Counted from the stretch's first letter, positions 43,674-53,906 are shown. The stretch is 64,000 nucleotides of DNA from Natronobacillus azotifigens (GCF_026805325.1 NZ_JAPRAT010000012.1:1-64000); one strand, 5' to 3'. The notes: generated by a model from the sequence alone, not told the origin. A program made the numbers and translations.

Positions 43674-46175
43674 ATGGAAAATACTATACTACTTACAAAC
43701 TGGAAATTTAAATCTCCTAGTGAAACATGGTTAACTGCTAAAGTGCCTGGTTGTATTCATTCAGATTTGCATAGTCATTGTATTATTGATGACCCATTTT
43801 ACGGGACCAATGAAAAGGACCTTCAGTGGATTGATAAACGAGACTGGGAGTACGAAACGGCTTTTTATTTGGATGAGAGGATGTATAACCATTCCAACCT
43901 AGAACTAGAGTTTTCTGGTTTAGACACTTATGCTAATGTCTATTTAAATGGCCAACTTATTTTATCAGCAGATAACATGTTTAGAACATGGAAGATAGAT
44001 GTGAAAAATTATATTAAACAATCAAATAACACGCTGCGAATTTTGTTTAAGTCTCCAATTCATGAAGACTTACCAAAGCTAGAAGAGCTAGGATATAGCC
44101 TGCCTGCAGCGAACGATGATTCTGAAATGGGCGAACTAGGAGATAAAAAAGTAAGTGTTTTTGCAAGGAAAGCCCCTTATCATTATGGTTGGGATTGGGG
44201 ACCGCGCTTTGTTACAAGTGGAATTTGGAGAAAAGTAATGTTAAGAGGTTGGAGCAATGCTCACATTGAAGATGTATTTATTCAACAAAATCAAGTAAGT
44301 GAAGAAAGTGCGGATCTAACCGTTATAACTGAAGTTCACTCCGATGCTAATTTAAATGCACATATTCAGATAACTACAAAGGGGATAGATAAAAAAATAC
44401 CGATCGCTTTAAAAAAAGGTATGAACAAAATCACACTAGATTTGACGATCGCAAACCCTGAATTGTGGTGGTGCAATGGTTTAGGTGATGCTACTTTATA
44501 TAATTTTTCAACATCTTTATTCGTAGAGGACGTAGTGTTGTCTCAAAAAGATGTCAGAACAGGCTTAAGGTCTGCTAAATTAGTTAGAAAAAAGAATAAA
44601 GCGGGAACGAGCTTTTATATTGAATTGAATGGAAAACCGATATTTATAAAAGGTGCGAACCATATCCCAAATGATAGCTTTAATGACAAGGTAACGATAG
44701 GACAATATAGACATGAAATTGAGTCAGCCGTGAAAACAAATATGAATATGCTTCGAGTATGGGGTGGAGGCATATATGAAAATGATGAATTTTACCAATT
44801 ATGTGACGAATACGGGATACTTATTTGGCAAGATTTCATGTTTGCTTGTAGTATGTATCCTGGTGATGATGATTTTCTGGAATCTGTAGAACATGAAGCG
44901 GTTGACAATATAAAAAGATTAAGAAATCATCCTTCAATCGTTCTATGGTGTGGAAATAACGAGATCGATATGGCTTGGTCACATTATAATGAAGAATCTG
45001 GATGGGGTTGGAAAAATAACTACACGCAAGAAGTAAGAAATAAAATCTGGAGTGATTACGAAAAAATATTCCATGAAATCCTGCCTGAAGCAGTGTTAGA
45101 ATTCTCTCCTGGAATTGATTATTGGCCTTCTTCACCTATGTGTGGTTTAACCGGTGACGAAACTCAACACAGTTCTAATGAAGCTACTAGTGGTGATATT
45201 CATTACTGGGGTGTATGGCATATGGAGGAGCCACTAGAGAATTTTAATAAATATGTCGGAAGGTTCATGAGTGAATATGGATTTCAATCATTTCCGGAAG
45301 AGAAAACAGTGCGTACTGTTGCTCAAGACAAAGATATGTTTCTGGAATCAGAAGTTATGCTCAACCATCAAAAAAATAACAGAGGTAATCAACTTATAAA
45401 TGAATACATGCAAAAATATTATAAAAAGCCAAAAGATTTCCTTTCTTTCCTTTACATGAGTCAAGTTCTACAAGGGGAGGCAATGAAAATTGCTATCGAA
45501 AGTCATCGTCGTCACAAGCCTTATTGTATGGGGACGCTTTATTGGCAGATGAATGATTGTTGGCCAGTTGCGTCATGGGCTAGCATGGATTATTTTGGTA
45601 GATGGAAAGCTGCACAATACTTTGTGAAAAGAAGCTATCAAGATACGATTGTTTCTATCATTGAAAAAGATAACAAAGTAGATGTTTATGTGGTTTCTGA
45701 TAAGCTGAATTCTTTCGTAGGGCAAATTAAATGGCGATTAGTAACCTTCTATGGAGATATTTTGGATGAGGGTGTTATGGAAACAAAAATTGAGTCAAAT
45801 TCATCCAAAGTAATCATTTCTTTAGATCGTGATAACGTTCTAAAAGACCATCCTTTAGAAAAGAGCCTGTTGTCAGTGCAATTATCAAGCGAATCTAGCT
45901 TATTAGATGAAAAACAATACTATTTCTTATCATTAAAAGAAATTGAACTAAAGAAACCCACAATTACAGTTGATCAAATAGAAGATAATGTTATTGCTTT
46001 GCGCACTGATTTCATAGCTAAGCAAGTGCACCTATCAACGGAGGAAGAATGTTTATTATCTGATAATTATTTTGATCTTGTGCCTGGTGAAATTAAACTT
46101 GTTGAATTTGATCAACAATTCGATCTTCACGATCTGAAAATTCGTACTATGTATGATTACATTGAAAATGAATAG
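43674..46175 (+). CDS. GH2 beta-mannosidase
   Basis: About 833 residues from the ATG at 43674, preceded by GAGGGGAAG; the frame is open 8 codons upstream. It has a sugar-binding jelly-roll domain (PGCIHSDL...), an Ig-like domain and a TIM-barrel. The acid/base is Glu430 in LWCGNNEID and the nucleophile Glu534 in MSEYGFQSFP, both typical of beta-mannosidases. There is no signal peptide, so it works in the cytosol, releasing mannose from the non-reducing ends of short manno-oligosaccharides. It lies 46 bases after the ABC transporter gene. Confidence 0.93.
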   Translation: MENTILLTNWKFKSPSETWLTAKVPGCIHSDLHSHCIIDDPFYGTNEKDLQWIDKRDWEYETAFYLDERMYNHSNLELEFSGLDTYANVYLNGQLILSADNMFRTWKIDVKNYIKQSNNTLRILFKSPIHEDLPKLEELGYSLPAANDDSEMGELGDKKVSVFARKAPYHYGWDWGPRFVTSGIWRKVMLRGWSNAHIEDVFIQQNQVSEESADLTVITEVHSDANLNAHIQITTKGIDKKIPIALKKGMNKITLDLTIANPELWWCNGLGDATLYNFSTSLFVEDVVLSQKDVRTGLRSAKLVRKKNKAGTSFYIELNGKPIFIKGANHIPNDSFNDKVTIGQYRHEIESAVKTNMNMLRVWGGGIYENDEFYQLCDEYGILIWQDFMFACSMYPGDDDFLESVEHEAVDNIKRLRNHPSIVLWCGNNEIDMAWSHYNEESGWGWKNNYTQEVRNKIWSDYEKIFHEILPEAVLEFSPGIDYWPSSPMCGLTGDETQHSSNEATSGDIHYWGVWHMEEPLENFNKYVGRFMSEYGFQSFPEEKTVRTVAQDKDMFLESEVMLNHQKNNRGNQLINEYMQKYYKKPKDFLSFLYMSQVLQGEAMKIAIESHRRHKPYCMGTLYWQMNDCWPVASWASMDYFGRWKAAQYFVKRSYQDTIVSIIEKDNKVDVYVVSDKLNSFVGQIKWRLVTFYGDILDEGVMETKIESNSSKVIISLDRDNVLKDHPLEKSLLSVQLSSESSLLDEKQYYFLSLKEIELKKPTITVDQIEDNVIALRTDFIAKQVHLSTEEECLLSDNYFDLVPGEIKLVEFDQQFDLHDLKIRTMYDYIENE

Positions 46176-46392
46176 AAATATTTTCATTCAAGAAATATCC
46201 GACACACAATTAAGAAAAGTTGAGTATTTCCTGATCTACAGGCTGCTGCGTGTAGTGCTTGCCAAGGGTTTTGAGAAACACGTATGGAGAACATTGGGAA
46301 AATGCTACGAAAGTATGTGCTACTAACTCCCATTTTAATTAGCGAAGAGGATAGCAATACAAAAATTAAGATTCTAAGGGGGATTAGCACTA

Positions 46393-47799
46393 ATGATAAA
46401 TAATGAAAAAAAGCAATTTTATCGAAGAATGTTGTCTTTTGCCATACCGATTATTATACAGACGCTGATCACCTCTTCTCTAAACATGGTCGACTCTATA
46501 ATGGTCGGCCAGCTGGGAGTTAATAGTATAGCAGCTGTAGGATTAGCCAACAAAGTTAACTCCATGTTTTTTATTATTTTGCAAGGATTTGCTACGGGAG
46601 CAGCAATTTTTGCGGCTCAATATTGGGGGAAGAAAGATAGGTTAGGTATTGGTAAGATAACTGTGATTACTTTTGTAATTATAAGTGCAGTTGCAACACT
46701 TTTTATGGCAATTATTCTTTTGTTTAGCAAAGGTGTGATTAGCCTTTTCTCTAGCGATCAAGAGGTTATACTTTTAGGAGCTAGCTACTTAACGATTATA
46801 GCTTTTTCTTATATAACTACAGGAGTAACAATATTATTTCAGGTTATTTTAAGGTCTATGGGTGAAGTGAAATCAGCAATGTACGTGAATGTATTTGTCA
46901 TTGTTTTAAATACGTTTTTAAATTATGTATTTATTTTTGGAAGTATAGGTATGCCTGCTTTCGGGGTTCAAGGAGCAGCATTTGCAACAGTTTTTGCGAG
47001 ATTAATGCAATGTATTCTTTTGATTTTACTCGTAAAGAGATTTAATGTATTATCCGTATTACGTAAACATAGTTTTAGACAAATCTTTGACTTTGCACTA
47101 ATTCGTAGATATGTTGATATAGCAATTCCGTCAGTAATTAATCATGTTGTATGGACATTAGGTGAAGTGACATTCTTCTGGCTATATGCCTTTCTCGGGA
47201 CAGATGTTGTTGCAGCTGTAACTCTAGTCGATCCATTGATATTTGTTTTCATGGCTTCTTTTATTGGTATAAGTGATGCATCTTCGATTATGGTTGGTAA
47301 CAGTATAGGTGCTAATAAAAATGAGTTGGCCTATACACATTCGAAACGATTTTTAGTGATTACATTTATGCTTTCTATTATGGCGGGTGTAGGTATACTG
47401 CTAGTAGCACCACATTTTATTAAGCTTTATAACGTAACACCACAAGTGGTAGAGAATGCGAGAAGCGTATTACTCATATACGGACTCATTATTACCCCCA
47501 GGTTTTTAAACATGGTTAACAATATGGGGATACTTCGTGCGGGAGGTGACACCAAGTTTGTATTGTATTTAGATTTGTTAGGAGTTTGGTTGGTGGGGAT
47601 TCCGGTGGCAGCGATAGCAATATATTTTCAATTACCACTGTATGTGGTGTTTCTATTAGCTAATTCACACGAGATAGTAAGGGTGGTGTTCGGATTGAAG
47701 CGGACATTATCAAAAACTTGGTTAAGAGATATTACAGAAGTAAAGAGTAGAGGTGAAGGGATAGTTATAAGCGCAGCTAAGAAAAATAAATTCAGTTAA
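46393..47799 (+). CDS. MATE family efflux transporter
   Basis: A 468-residue protein with AAGGGGG about 11 bases before ATG. It has twelve helices and starts MLSFAIPIIIQTLITSSLNMVDSIMVGQLGVNSIAAVGLANKV, typical of MATE pumps. It sits between the beta-mannosidase and the GH130 phosphorylase genes, an odd place for an efflux pump. The 217 bases upstream hold only a weak 34-codon frame from 46286. The role may be export of a sugar derivative or unrelated drug efflux. Confidence 0.9.
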   Translation: MINNEKKQFYRRMLSFAIPIIIQTLITSSLNMVDSIMVGQLGVNSIAAVGLANKVNSMFFIILQGFATGAAIFAAQYWGKKDRLGIGKITVITFVIISAVATLFMAIILLFSKGVISLFSSDQEVILLGASYLTIIAFSYITTGVTILFQVILRSMGEVKSAMYVNVFVIVLNTFLNYVFIFGSIGMPAFGVQGAAFATVFARLMQCILLILLVKRFNVLSVLRKHSFRQIFDFALIRRYVDIAIPSVINHVVWTLGEVTFFWLYAFLGTDVVAAVTLVDPLIFVFMASFIGISDASSIMVGNSIGANKNELAYTHSKRFLVITFMLSIMAGVGILLVAPHFIKLYNVTPQVVENARSVLLIYGLIITPRFLNMVNNMGILRAGGDTKFVLYLDLLGVWLVGIPVAAIAIYFQLPLYVVFLLANSHEIVRVVFGLKRTLSKTWLRDITEVKSRGEGIVISAAKKNKFS

Positions 47800-47835
47800 T
47801 TGATAAAAAAAGTGGAAGTAAGTTAATTCATACAT

Positions 47836-47858
47836 TATAATTAAGTTAACGTTTAGTT
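47836..47858 (+). promoter_or_regulatory. Promoter -10 with overlapping LacI-type operator before the GH130_1 gene
   Basis: TATAAT (47836-47841) is followed by AGTTAACGTTTAGTT (47844-47858), an imperfect palindrome around ACG of the same type as those before the binding-protein and permease genes. It lies where transcription should start, so repression is likely. Confidence 0.6.
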
Positions 47859-47876
47859 AAAAAGGAGATGTTAATT

Positions 47877-49061
47877 TTGATTCATGAAATGTACTTTACA
47901 TTACAAAGTAAGCAAGAGGAATTATTGAATAAGAAAAATGAAAAAAATAGCGAGTTCTACAATGGTATTTATGATCGATATCAGCAAGCTGTTGTTACTC
48001 GCCATCATATTCCATTGCATTGGCGTTTTGATTTAAATAAAAACACCAATCCTCATTTTATGGAACGATTGGGAATAAATGCAGCGTTCAATGCTGGCGC
48101 CCTTTATCATGATAACAAATATTACTTAGCTGTAAGAGTTGAAGGGTTAGATCGTAAATCTTTTTTTGCTATTGCGGAGAGTGATAGTGGGGTAGACGGC
48201 TTTAAATTTTTAGACAAGCCTTTAACTTGGGAAGATATTGACAAAGAAGAAACAAATATTTATGATATGCGCCTAGTAAAACATGAGGATGGTTGGATTT
48301 ATGGCATTTATTGTTCTGAGCGGAAAGATCCTAGCGCTCCTGAACATGATACTTCAAGTGCAGTAGCTCAAGCAGGTCTTGTTAGAACAAAAGATTTAAA
48401 AGATTGGGAACGTTTGCCAAACATTGAAACACCATCACCTCAACAACGAAACGTAGTTCTTCATCCTGAATTTGTTAATGGTAAATATGCATTTTACACA
48501 AGACCACAGGATGGATTTATTTCTACAGGATCTGGTGGAGGAATTGCTTTTGGCCTGTGTGATGATATATTGCAACCAGTAATTAAAGATGAAGTAGTTA
48601 TGGATCAAAGGGTGTACCATACTGTTTATGAGGTGAAGAATGGTCAAGGTCCAGCTCCTATTAAAACGGATAAAGGTTGGATCCATATTGCTCATGGTGT
48701 GAGAAATACTGCGGCTGGCCTTAGATATGTATTGTACACATTTGCGACAAGTTTAGAGGATCCAACCAAAGTGATCGCAAAACCAGGTGGGCATTTTATA
48801 GCTCCGTATGATAGAGAAAGAGTTGGAGATGTATCGAATGTTATTTTCTGTAATGGTGCAGTAGTAGATGAAAAACAAAATGTGTATATTTACTATGCTT
48901 CTAGTGATACGCGTACGCATGTTGCGACAACAACCATTGAAAAACTAGTGGATTACACGTTCAATACCCCTGAAGATCCACTTCGATCATTGGATTGTGC
49001 AAAACAAAGAGTAACTTTGGTAGAGAAAAATAACGTATTAATACAGCAGGAAACAAAATAA
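47877..49061 (+). CDS. GH130_1 4-O-beta-D-mannosyl-D-glucose phosphorylase
   Basis: About 394 residues. The TTG at 47877 is chosen because AAAGGAG lies 9 bases upstream; the ATG at 47868 touches that site. It is a five-bladed propeller enzyme with [27 protein letters not shown], catalytic Asp130 in NIYDMRLV, and [10 protein letters not shown]. The phosphate-binding [12 protein letters not shown] and [12 protein letters not shown] blocks are also present. The characterised Bacteroides enzyme (catalytic Asp131, from memory) splits mannosyl-glucose with phosphate to mannose-1-P and glucose. The epimerase gene of the same locus makes its substrate. Confidence 0.85.
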   Translation: MIHEMYFTLQSKQEELLNKKNEKNSEFYNGIYDRYQQAVVTRHHIPLHWRFDLNKNTNPHFMERLGINAAFNAGALYHDNKYYLAVRVEGLDRKSFFAIAESDSGVDGFKFLDKPLTWEDIDKEETNIYDMRLVKHEDGWIYGIYCSERKDPSAPEHDTSSAVAQAGLVRTKDLKDWERLPNIETPSPQQRNVVLHPEFVNGKYAFYTRPQDGFISTGSGGGIAFGLCDDILQPVIKDEVVMDQRVYHTVYEVKNGQGPAPIKTDKGWIHIAHGVRNTAAGLRYVLYTFATSLEDPTKVIAKPGGHFIAPYDRERVGDVSNVIFCNGAVVDEKQNVYIYYASSDTRTHVATTTIEKLVDYTFNTPEDPLRSLDCAKQRVTLVEKNNVLIQQETK

Positions 49062-49161
49062 TAGATTAACTAGAATACGATTATACGTAGGGGTTGTGAG
49101 AGACTTCTAAAATAGTCGTATTCTTTTTATGTATCAATAATATAAAAAGGATGGATGAAAA

Positions 49162-50073
49162 ATGACTTTAGCAATTGGAATAGATATTGGAGGAACAAAG
49201 ACTGCAATAGGAGTTCTCAATCGAGAAGGAAAACTATTAAGTAAGGTTATTATCCCTACGGATCAAAGTGTAGCTCCTAATATAATGATGGATAGAATAA
49301 ACACGAATATGCAACAATTAATCAATGATTTAAACATCAGTAAAAAAGAAATACAGGGAATAGGAGTTGGTGCGCCAGGTCCTATTGATACAAAACTAGG
49401 GAAAATAGTCTGCCCCCCCAATTTACCGGGCTGGAATGATTTTAAGTTAGTAGAAGATTTGGGAAGGCGAGTAGGATTAGAAGTGAAATTAGAGAATGAT
49501 GCTAGTTTAGCTGGTTTGGCTGAGATGTGGATTGGAACAGCTAAGGAAGAGAAGGACTTTCTATATATGACGATAAGTACAGGCATCGGAGCAGGAATTA
49601 TTATAAACGGAAGTCTTGTGGCAGGTAGTACAGGAAATGCCGGTGAAGTTGGACATATGGTTGTAGATCCTTCATACGGAACGTGTAAATGCGGTCAGAA
49701 AGGATGCCTAGAATGGATTGCTTCAGGAACAGCTATTGCTAGACAAGGCACAGATCTACTGAAAAAGGATGTTACGACAGAAGAAGTATTCAAGATGTAT
49801 TTCAATAAAGATGTTCAAATCGTTGAGATGGTTAATGATATATTTGACCGATTGGGAATGGCTTGTGTCTCATTAATTAATCTGCTTGATATTAATCTTC
49901 TTGTATTAGGTGGAGGGGTTTCTAAAGTTGGTCAGCCAATGATTAGTTCTATTGAAAAATATATTCAAAACTATGCACTAAACCCTAAAGCTAGGGAAAC
50001 AAAAATAAAGCAGGCTTCATTGGGTGGAGATGTAGGTATCATTGGTGCGGGAGCTCTTATACTACGTCAATAA
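49162..50073 (+). CDS. ROK family hexokinase (glucokinase-like)
   Basis: A 303-residue protein. The ATP-binding N-terminus is IGIDIGGTKTAIGVLN. The sugar-binding region is LENDASLAGLAEMWIGTA, and GEVGHMVVDPSYGTCKCGQKGCLEWIASG carries the CxCGxxGCxE zinc motif. It can phosphorylate glucose released by the GH130_1 enzyme, and perhaps mannose. It lies 100 bases after the phosphorylase gene, on the same strand. Confidence 0.9.
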   Translation: MTLAIGIDIGGTKTAIGVLNREGKLLSKVIIPTDQSVAPNIMMDRINTNMQQLINDLNISKKEIQGIGVGAPGPIDTKLGKIVCPPNLPGWNDFKLVEDLGRRVGLEVKLENDASLAGLAEMWIGTAKEEKDFLYMTISTGIGAGIIINGSLVAGSTGNAGEVGHMVVDPSYGTCKCGQKGCLEWIASGTAIARQGTDLLKKDVTTEEVFKMYFNKDVQIVEMVNDIFDRLGMACVSLINLLDINLLVLGGGVSKVGQPMISSIEKYIQNYALNPKARETKIKQASLGGDVGIIGAGALILRQ

Positions 50074-50159
50074 GTTTATATAACTTTACTTTTATATAAA
50101 AATAAAGTTACTCAAAAATAAATTATTAAGTTCATATTTTAAAACATAAAGAAAAAGTA

Positions 50160-50213
50160 TTGACAAGTAAACGGTTACAATATAAAATAAAATTGTTACT
50201 TAAACGGTAACTA
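50160..50213 (+). promoter_or_regulatory. Promoter with two LacI/CcpA-type operators before the binding-protein gene
   Basis: TTGACA (50160-50165), a 17-base spacer and TAAAAT (50183-50188). Operator 1, GTAAACGGTTAC (50167-50178), fills the spacer and also fits a CcpA cre site with one mismatch over 16 bases. Operator 2, ACTTAAACGGTAACTA (50198-50213), lies just past the start. The arrangement is repeated at 54121. Confidence 0.75.
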
Positions 50214-50246
50214 TAAAATATAAAGCTGAGAGGGGTAAAAAAAGAG

Positions 50247-51578
50247 ATGAAGAAAAGTTTATTATTATTTTTGGCTAGTATTCTGTTAGTCCTCGGTCTT
50301 GTTGTAGGTTGTGGTAATGGGGAGGAAGAAGAACAAATGACAGGTAACAACGGAACTTCTGATGAACAACCAGATGAAGGGGAAACAGAAGATTCTTTAT
50401 CTGGTTCTATTACAGTCTTACATCACAGAACGGACATTAATGATACACTATTTCGTGATTATAGAGACGCTTTCAATGAAAAATATCCAGATGTAACTGT
50501 TAATTTTGAAGTAATGACTGACTATGATGGACAAGTGAGAACACGTATGAGTACAGAAGACTATGGTGATGTACTTATGCTTCCTGAAGTTGACGCTCAA
50601 GAATTTGAACTATTCTTCGAGCCATTAGGTACTGTAGAAGAAATGGAAGATGAATACTTAGAAATTACGACTTCCTCTTATGAAGGAACTGTATACGGTA
50701 TTCCAACTGCGCTAGGGTTCCCAGGTATTGTTTATAATAAACGTGTCTTTGAAGACGCTGGTGTAACTGGTCTTCCAGGCACACATGATGAGTTTATTGA
50801 AGCGATGCAAGCAATTGCTGATAATACAGATGCTATTCCGTATTACACAAACTTTGCTGCTGGCTGGACGATGACTCAATTTGAATCCAATGTAACTGTT
50901 GTGGCGGGAGATTTTGAATACTATGACGTTAACCGTCTTCATACGGAAGATATTTTCGCTCCTGGCATGCCACACTATGATACTTACAGACTATTGTATG
51001 ATGTAGCTGCGAATGACTTAATTGAAGCAGATCCATATACAACAGATTGGGAACTTTCTAAAACTATGATGGGTAACGGTGAGATTGGAGCAATGGTATT
51101 AGGTAACTGGGCAGTTCCTCAAATGATGGAAGCTGCTGAAAACCCTGATGATATCGGATTTATGCCGTACCCGACAGACGCAGATCCAACCATAATTCCT
51201 ATTGAGTCTGACTTCACAATTGGAATTAATAGACATAGCAATAACAAAGAGGCGGCTCGTGCGTGGGTTGATTTCTTTGTTCATGAAACAGACTATGCTA
51301 CCGAGGCAATGGGAGGTGTTTCTCCTGTTAGAGGCGAAGCATTACCATCTTTATTAGAGGATTTAGGTGTTGAAGTAGGTAATGTAGTACCTACGCCTGT
51401 TGGAGAAGAAGGCTTAATTGGAGATATTGATAACCTTGCTGAGATTGGTTTCTGGGAGCCTGACTTTAAATTGCGAATTGTTGAGGCAGCAATCGGAAAC
51501 AGAGATGAGTCTTTCGACGATATCATGAACGACTTAAATGAAAGATGGAACACTGCAAGAGAAACTGTTTTAGACTAA
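50247..51578 (+). CDS. Sugar ABC transporter substrate-binding lipoprotein (manno-oligosaccharide)
   Basis: A 443-residue family-1 solute-binding protein. The lipobox VVGC puts the lipid-modified cysteine at residue 22, and an acidic linker follows. The binding fold includes SITVLHHRTDINDTLFRDYRDAFNEKYPDVTVNFEV, GIPTALGFPGIVYNKRVFEDAG and AMVLGNWAVPQM. It delivers beta-manno-oligosaccharides to the two permeases at 54289 and 55210. The gene has its own promoter and strong terminator, so it is made separately from them, and probably in excess. Confidence 0.9.
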   Translation: MKKSLLLFLASILLVLGLVVGCGNGEEEEQMTGNNGTSDEQPDEGETEDSLSGSITVLHHRTDINDTLFRDYRDAFNEKYPDVTVNFEVMTDYDGQVRTRMSTEDYGDVLMLPEVDAQEFELFFEPLGTVEEMEDEYLEITTSSYEGTVYGIPTALGFPGIVYNKRVFEDAGVTGLPGTHDEFIEAMQAIADNTDAIPYYTNFAAGWTMTQFESNVTVVAGDFEYYDVNRLHTEDIFAPGMPHYDTYRLLYDVAANDLIEADPYTTDWELSKTMMGNGEIGAMVLGNWAVPQMMEAAENPDDIGFMPYPTDADPTIIPIESDFTIGINRHSNNKEAARAWVDFFVHETDYATEAMGGVSPVRGEALPSLLEDLGVEVGNVVPTPVGEEGLIGDIDNLAEIGFWEPDFKLRIVEAAIGNRDESFDDIMNDLNERWNTARETVLD

Positions 51579-51585
51579 CTAATAG

Positions 51586-51624
51586 TGGGACTTACTGAAT
51601 AAATCAGTGAGTCCCAATTTTTTT
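51586..51624 (+). terminator. Strong terminator after the binding-protein gene
   Basis: TGGGACTTACTGA pairs with TCAGTGAGTCCCA (one G-U) around ATAAA, followed by a T-run. Confidence 0.9.
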
Positions 51625-52166
51625 ATCAAAATGTAGTACAATTCATTTAAGAATCATTGAATAAAATAAAAATAAAATGAAAAAAATTTACGGGAGTACA
51701 CCTAGGCTGCTGTAGCGCATATATAAATGCAAAATGAGAAACTGTTTAATTTATTGTATTTAATCTGATTTTAAGAAACTTTCCTAGATAAATTCACTTG
51801 TGATATTGTATGAATAGAATATTGCTGTTATATGTTATCCGCTAGCATAGATGAAAAGGCCCTTCTATTTTCCAACTCCCCTATAGCATGGTACTTCGCA
51901 GTGGAATTGATAGTGTTTTCTTTTCGTTTATCAACTGTTGAGTTATCATAGAGCTTATTACGATAAGTAAGCAGTTGCGGGAATAACTTCCCCCTACTTA
52001 TTAACTTTATCTGAAAGCAAAACTAAAGGGATATTTGTTTAGTTAATGGTATACTTGTTATTGGAAAAAATTTATAAACTTGACAAGGAGAAAAAAAATG
52101 TCGATAATTAAGTAAGGCAATCGTTAATTTAAGTAGATATAGTTTGTTTTTTAAAAAACGATTTAA
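51625..52166. other. Long intergenic region before LacI regulator 2
   Basis: About 540 bases with no gene recognised. An AAGGAG site near 52085 is followed by a six-codon frame (MSIIK, stop), probably chance. A CCTACTTATTAACTT/GATAAGTAAG pair near 51962-52005 could form a weak hairpin. Confidence 0.4.
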
Positions 52167-52178
52167 GCTAACGTTTGC
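52167..52178 (+). promoter_or_regulatory. Possible LacI operator before LacI regulator 2
   Basis: GCTAACGTTTGC is a palindrome around AACGTT with one mismatched pair. It lies 37 bases ahead of the LacI start, consistent with autoregulation. Confidence 0.5.
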
Positions 52179-52214
52179 TCAACCATAGAAATAATGATAG
52201 TGAGGATTTTGCAT

Positions 52215-53240
52215 ATGAAAAATCGACAAGTAACAATGAAAGATATCGCCAAAAGAATGGGTGTTAGTAGTGTAACAATCTCTAAAGCGCTTAATGATAA
52301 AGATGGCGTCAGTGAAGAGTTAAAAGCCGAAATAAAAAGGGTTTCTATAGAGATGGGTTATAGGATTAATACATTAGCAAAATCAATGAAAGAAGGCTAC
52401 TCCTATAATATAGGAATCTTAATTCCTGAAAGATTTACTGGAGATCTACAATCATTTTATATGAAATTTTATAATCAAGTATCAAAAGTGCTGGAAAATT
52501 ATAATTATTATGCTATCCTTGAAATTCTTGATAAAAAGGACGAAGAAGAATTGAATTTCCCAAGAATTTATTCGGAAAATAAAGTGGATGGAATTATTGT
52601 TTTGGGTCAACTCAATAATGATTATATAGAAATGTTTCAGAATATTGACATACCAAATGTATTTTTGGACTTTTATACAGATAATTCCCAGTTCGATTCT
52701 ATCGTAACGGATAATTTTTATGGTGTATATGAACTTACCAACTACCTTATCAAATTAGGGCACACTAACATAGGCTTTGTCGGTAACATTCACTCAACAA
52801 GTAGTATACAGGATAGATATTTAGGGTATTATAAATCATTACTTGAGCACAATATACCTTTAAAAGACTCCTATATATTTAAAGATAGGGACGATTACGG
52901 AAAGTATTTAGACATTGAGCTCACAGGTGATCTACCTACTGCCTTTGTATGTAACTGCGATCAGGTTGCTTATAATTTGATAAGAAGATTGAACAGTTTA
53001 GGTTACAACGTGCCAAATGATTTTTCAGTAGTTGGGTTTGATGATGATATTTACGCTAGTCTTACAACCCCGCCATTAACAACTGTAGCCGTTGATGTTA
53101 AAGAAATGTCTTCAGTGGCTGTAAAAATTATCATTAAGAAGATAAAAGATAAAACTGCTAAATATGGTCGAATTTTAATTAAAGGGAATGTAATCTATCG
53201 AGAATCGGTAAACCGTATAGACTGCTATTCTAAATCTTAG
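52215..53240 (+). CDS. LacI family transcriptional regulator (mannan locus, regulator 2)
   Basis: About 341 residues from the ATG at 52215, preceded by GAGG at 8 bases; the frame is open seven codons further. The helix-turn-helix is VTMKDIAKRMGVSSVTISKALNDKDGVSEELK. The sugar-binding domain has the usual fold (NIGILIPERF; TDNFYGVYELTNYLIKLGHTNIGFVGN; SVVGFDDDIYASLTTPPLTTVAVD). It lies between the binding-protein and permease genes, whose promoters carry matched palindromes; this is the more likely owner of those sites. Confidence 0.92.
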   Translation: MKNRQVTMKDIAKRMGVSSVTISKALNDKDGVSEELKAEIKRVSIEMGYRINTLAKSMKEGYSYNIGILIPERFTGDLQSFYMKFYNQVSKVLENYNYYAILEILDKKDEEELNFPRIYSENKVDGIIVLGQLNNDYIEMFQNIDIPNVFLDFYTDNSQFDSIVTDNFYGVYELTNYLIKLGHTNIGFVGNIHSTSSIQDRYLGYYKSLLEHNIPLKDSYIFKDRDDYGKYLDIELTGDLPTAFVCNCDQVAYNLIRRLNSLGYNVPNDFSVVGFDDDIYASLTTPPLTTVAVDVKEMSSVAVKIIIKKIKDKTAKYGRILIKGNVIYRESVNRIDCYSKS

Positions 53241-53270
53241 TATTGTGCATTAGTATTCCAAGGAGGTAAC

Positions 53271-53873
53271 ATGGTAAAGTTTATTACAACTTTTTATGAT
53301 TTGATTTCAACTAGCCTTTTATACTATAAATATATCTTACAGGGCTTCTTAATATATAATTTTTTACCTGCCAATATAGCCCTACTTGCCACTGTGAAAA
53401 GAATCTGGAAAGGCACGGATCACAGTTCAATAAATGAGATATTCAAGGCAAATATGAAGAAATATGATCATAAAAAAATACAATCTTTTTGTATGTCAAT
53501 ACCAATAATCATTTTGTATTCTACCTTATTTATTTTACAGAATGAGTATAATGAAAATATTAACTTAATTCTATTATTAATTTTATTTTATCTATTATTT
53601 TTACACATAATTGTTCTAACTTTATATAGCTACCTGGCAATGGAGAATAATTATGGTTTCAAAAATACATTTTTAATTGCACTCTACTTATCTATAAAAA
53701 AATTATGGGTTTCTATTTCAATTATTGTATTGATTGTTTTGTTTTATCAATTAGCAATTTACAATTTTTTATTATTCTTATTTTTAGCACCCTTTAGTTA
53801 TGCTTTAGCCATAAATGTGCTATTGGTTGCAATAGACACTCATGCAATACAAAAAAAACATGGGTCATTTTAA
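53271..53873 (+). CDS. YesL/DUF624-like membrane protein
   Basis: A 200-residue protein with AAGGAGG 4-5 bases before ATG. It has about five hydrophobic segments (roughly residues 20-45, 75-90, 95-120, 145-165 and 165-190). Length and helix pattern fit the DUF624 (YesL) family often found beside sugar ABC transporters in Bacillaceae. The function is unknown. It follows the LacI gene by 30 bases and is closed by a terminator. Confidence 0.7.
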   Translation: MVKFITTFYDLISTSLLYYKYILQGFLIYNFLPANIALLATVKRIWKGTDHSSINEIFKANMKKYDHKKIQSFCMSIPIIILYSTLFILQNEYNENINLILLLILFYLLFLHIIVLTLYSYLAMENNYGFKNTFLIALYLSIKKLWVSISIIVLIVLFYQLAIYNFLLFLFLAPFSYALAINVLLVAIDTHAIQKKHGSF

Positions 53874-53906
53874 CGTCCTAAACCACACCGTGGTTTAGGA
53901 CGTTTT
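53873..53906 (+). terminator. Strong terminator after the YesL-like gene
   Basis: CGTCCTAAACCAC and GTGGTTTAGGACG form a perfect 13-bp stem with a 3-base loop, followed by TTTTT. Confidence 0.92.

Noticed and set aside
46286..46408. Short frame before the MATE gene in the mannan locus
   Set aside because: It overlaps the MATE start, has no good ribosome binding site and no recognisable product.
52099..52116. Leader peptide MSIIK with AAGGAG site
   Set aside because: Only six codons, with no rare-codon run or attenuator hairpin; probably chance in AT-rich DNA.
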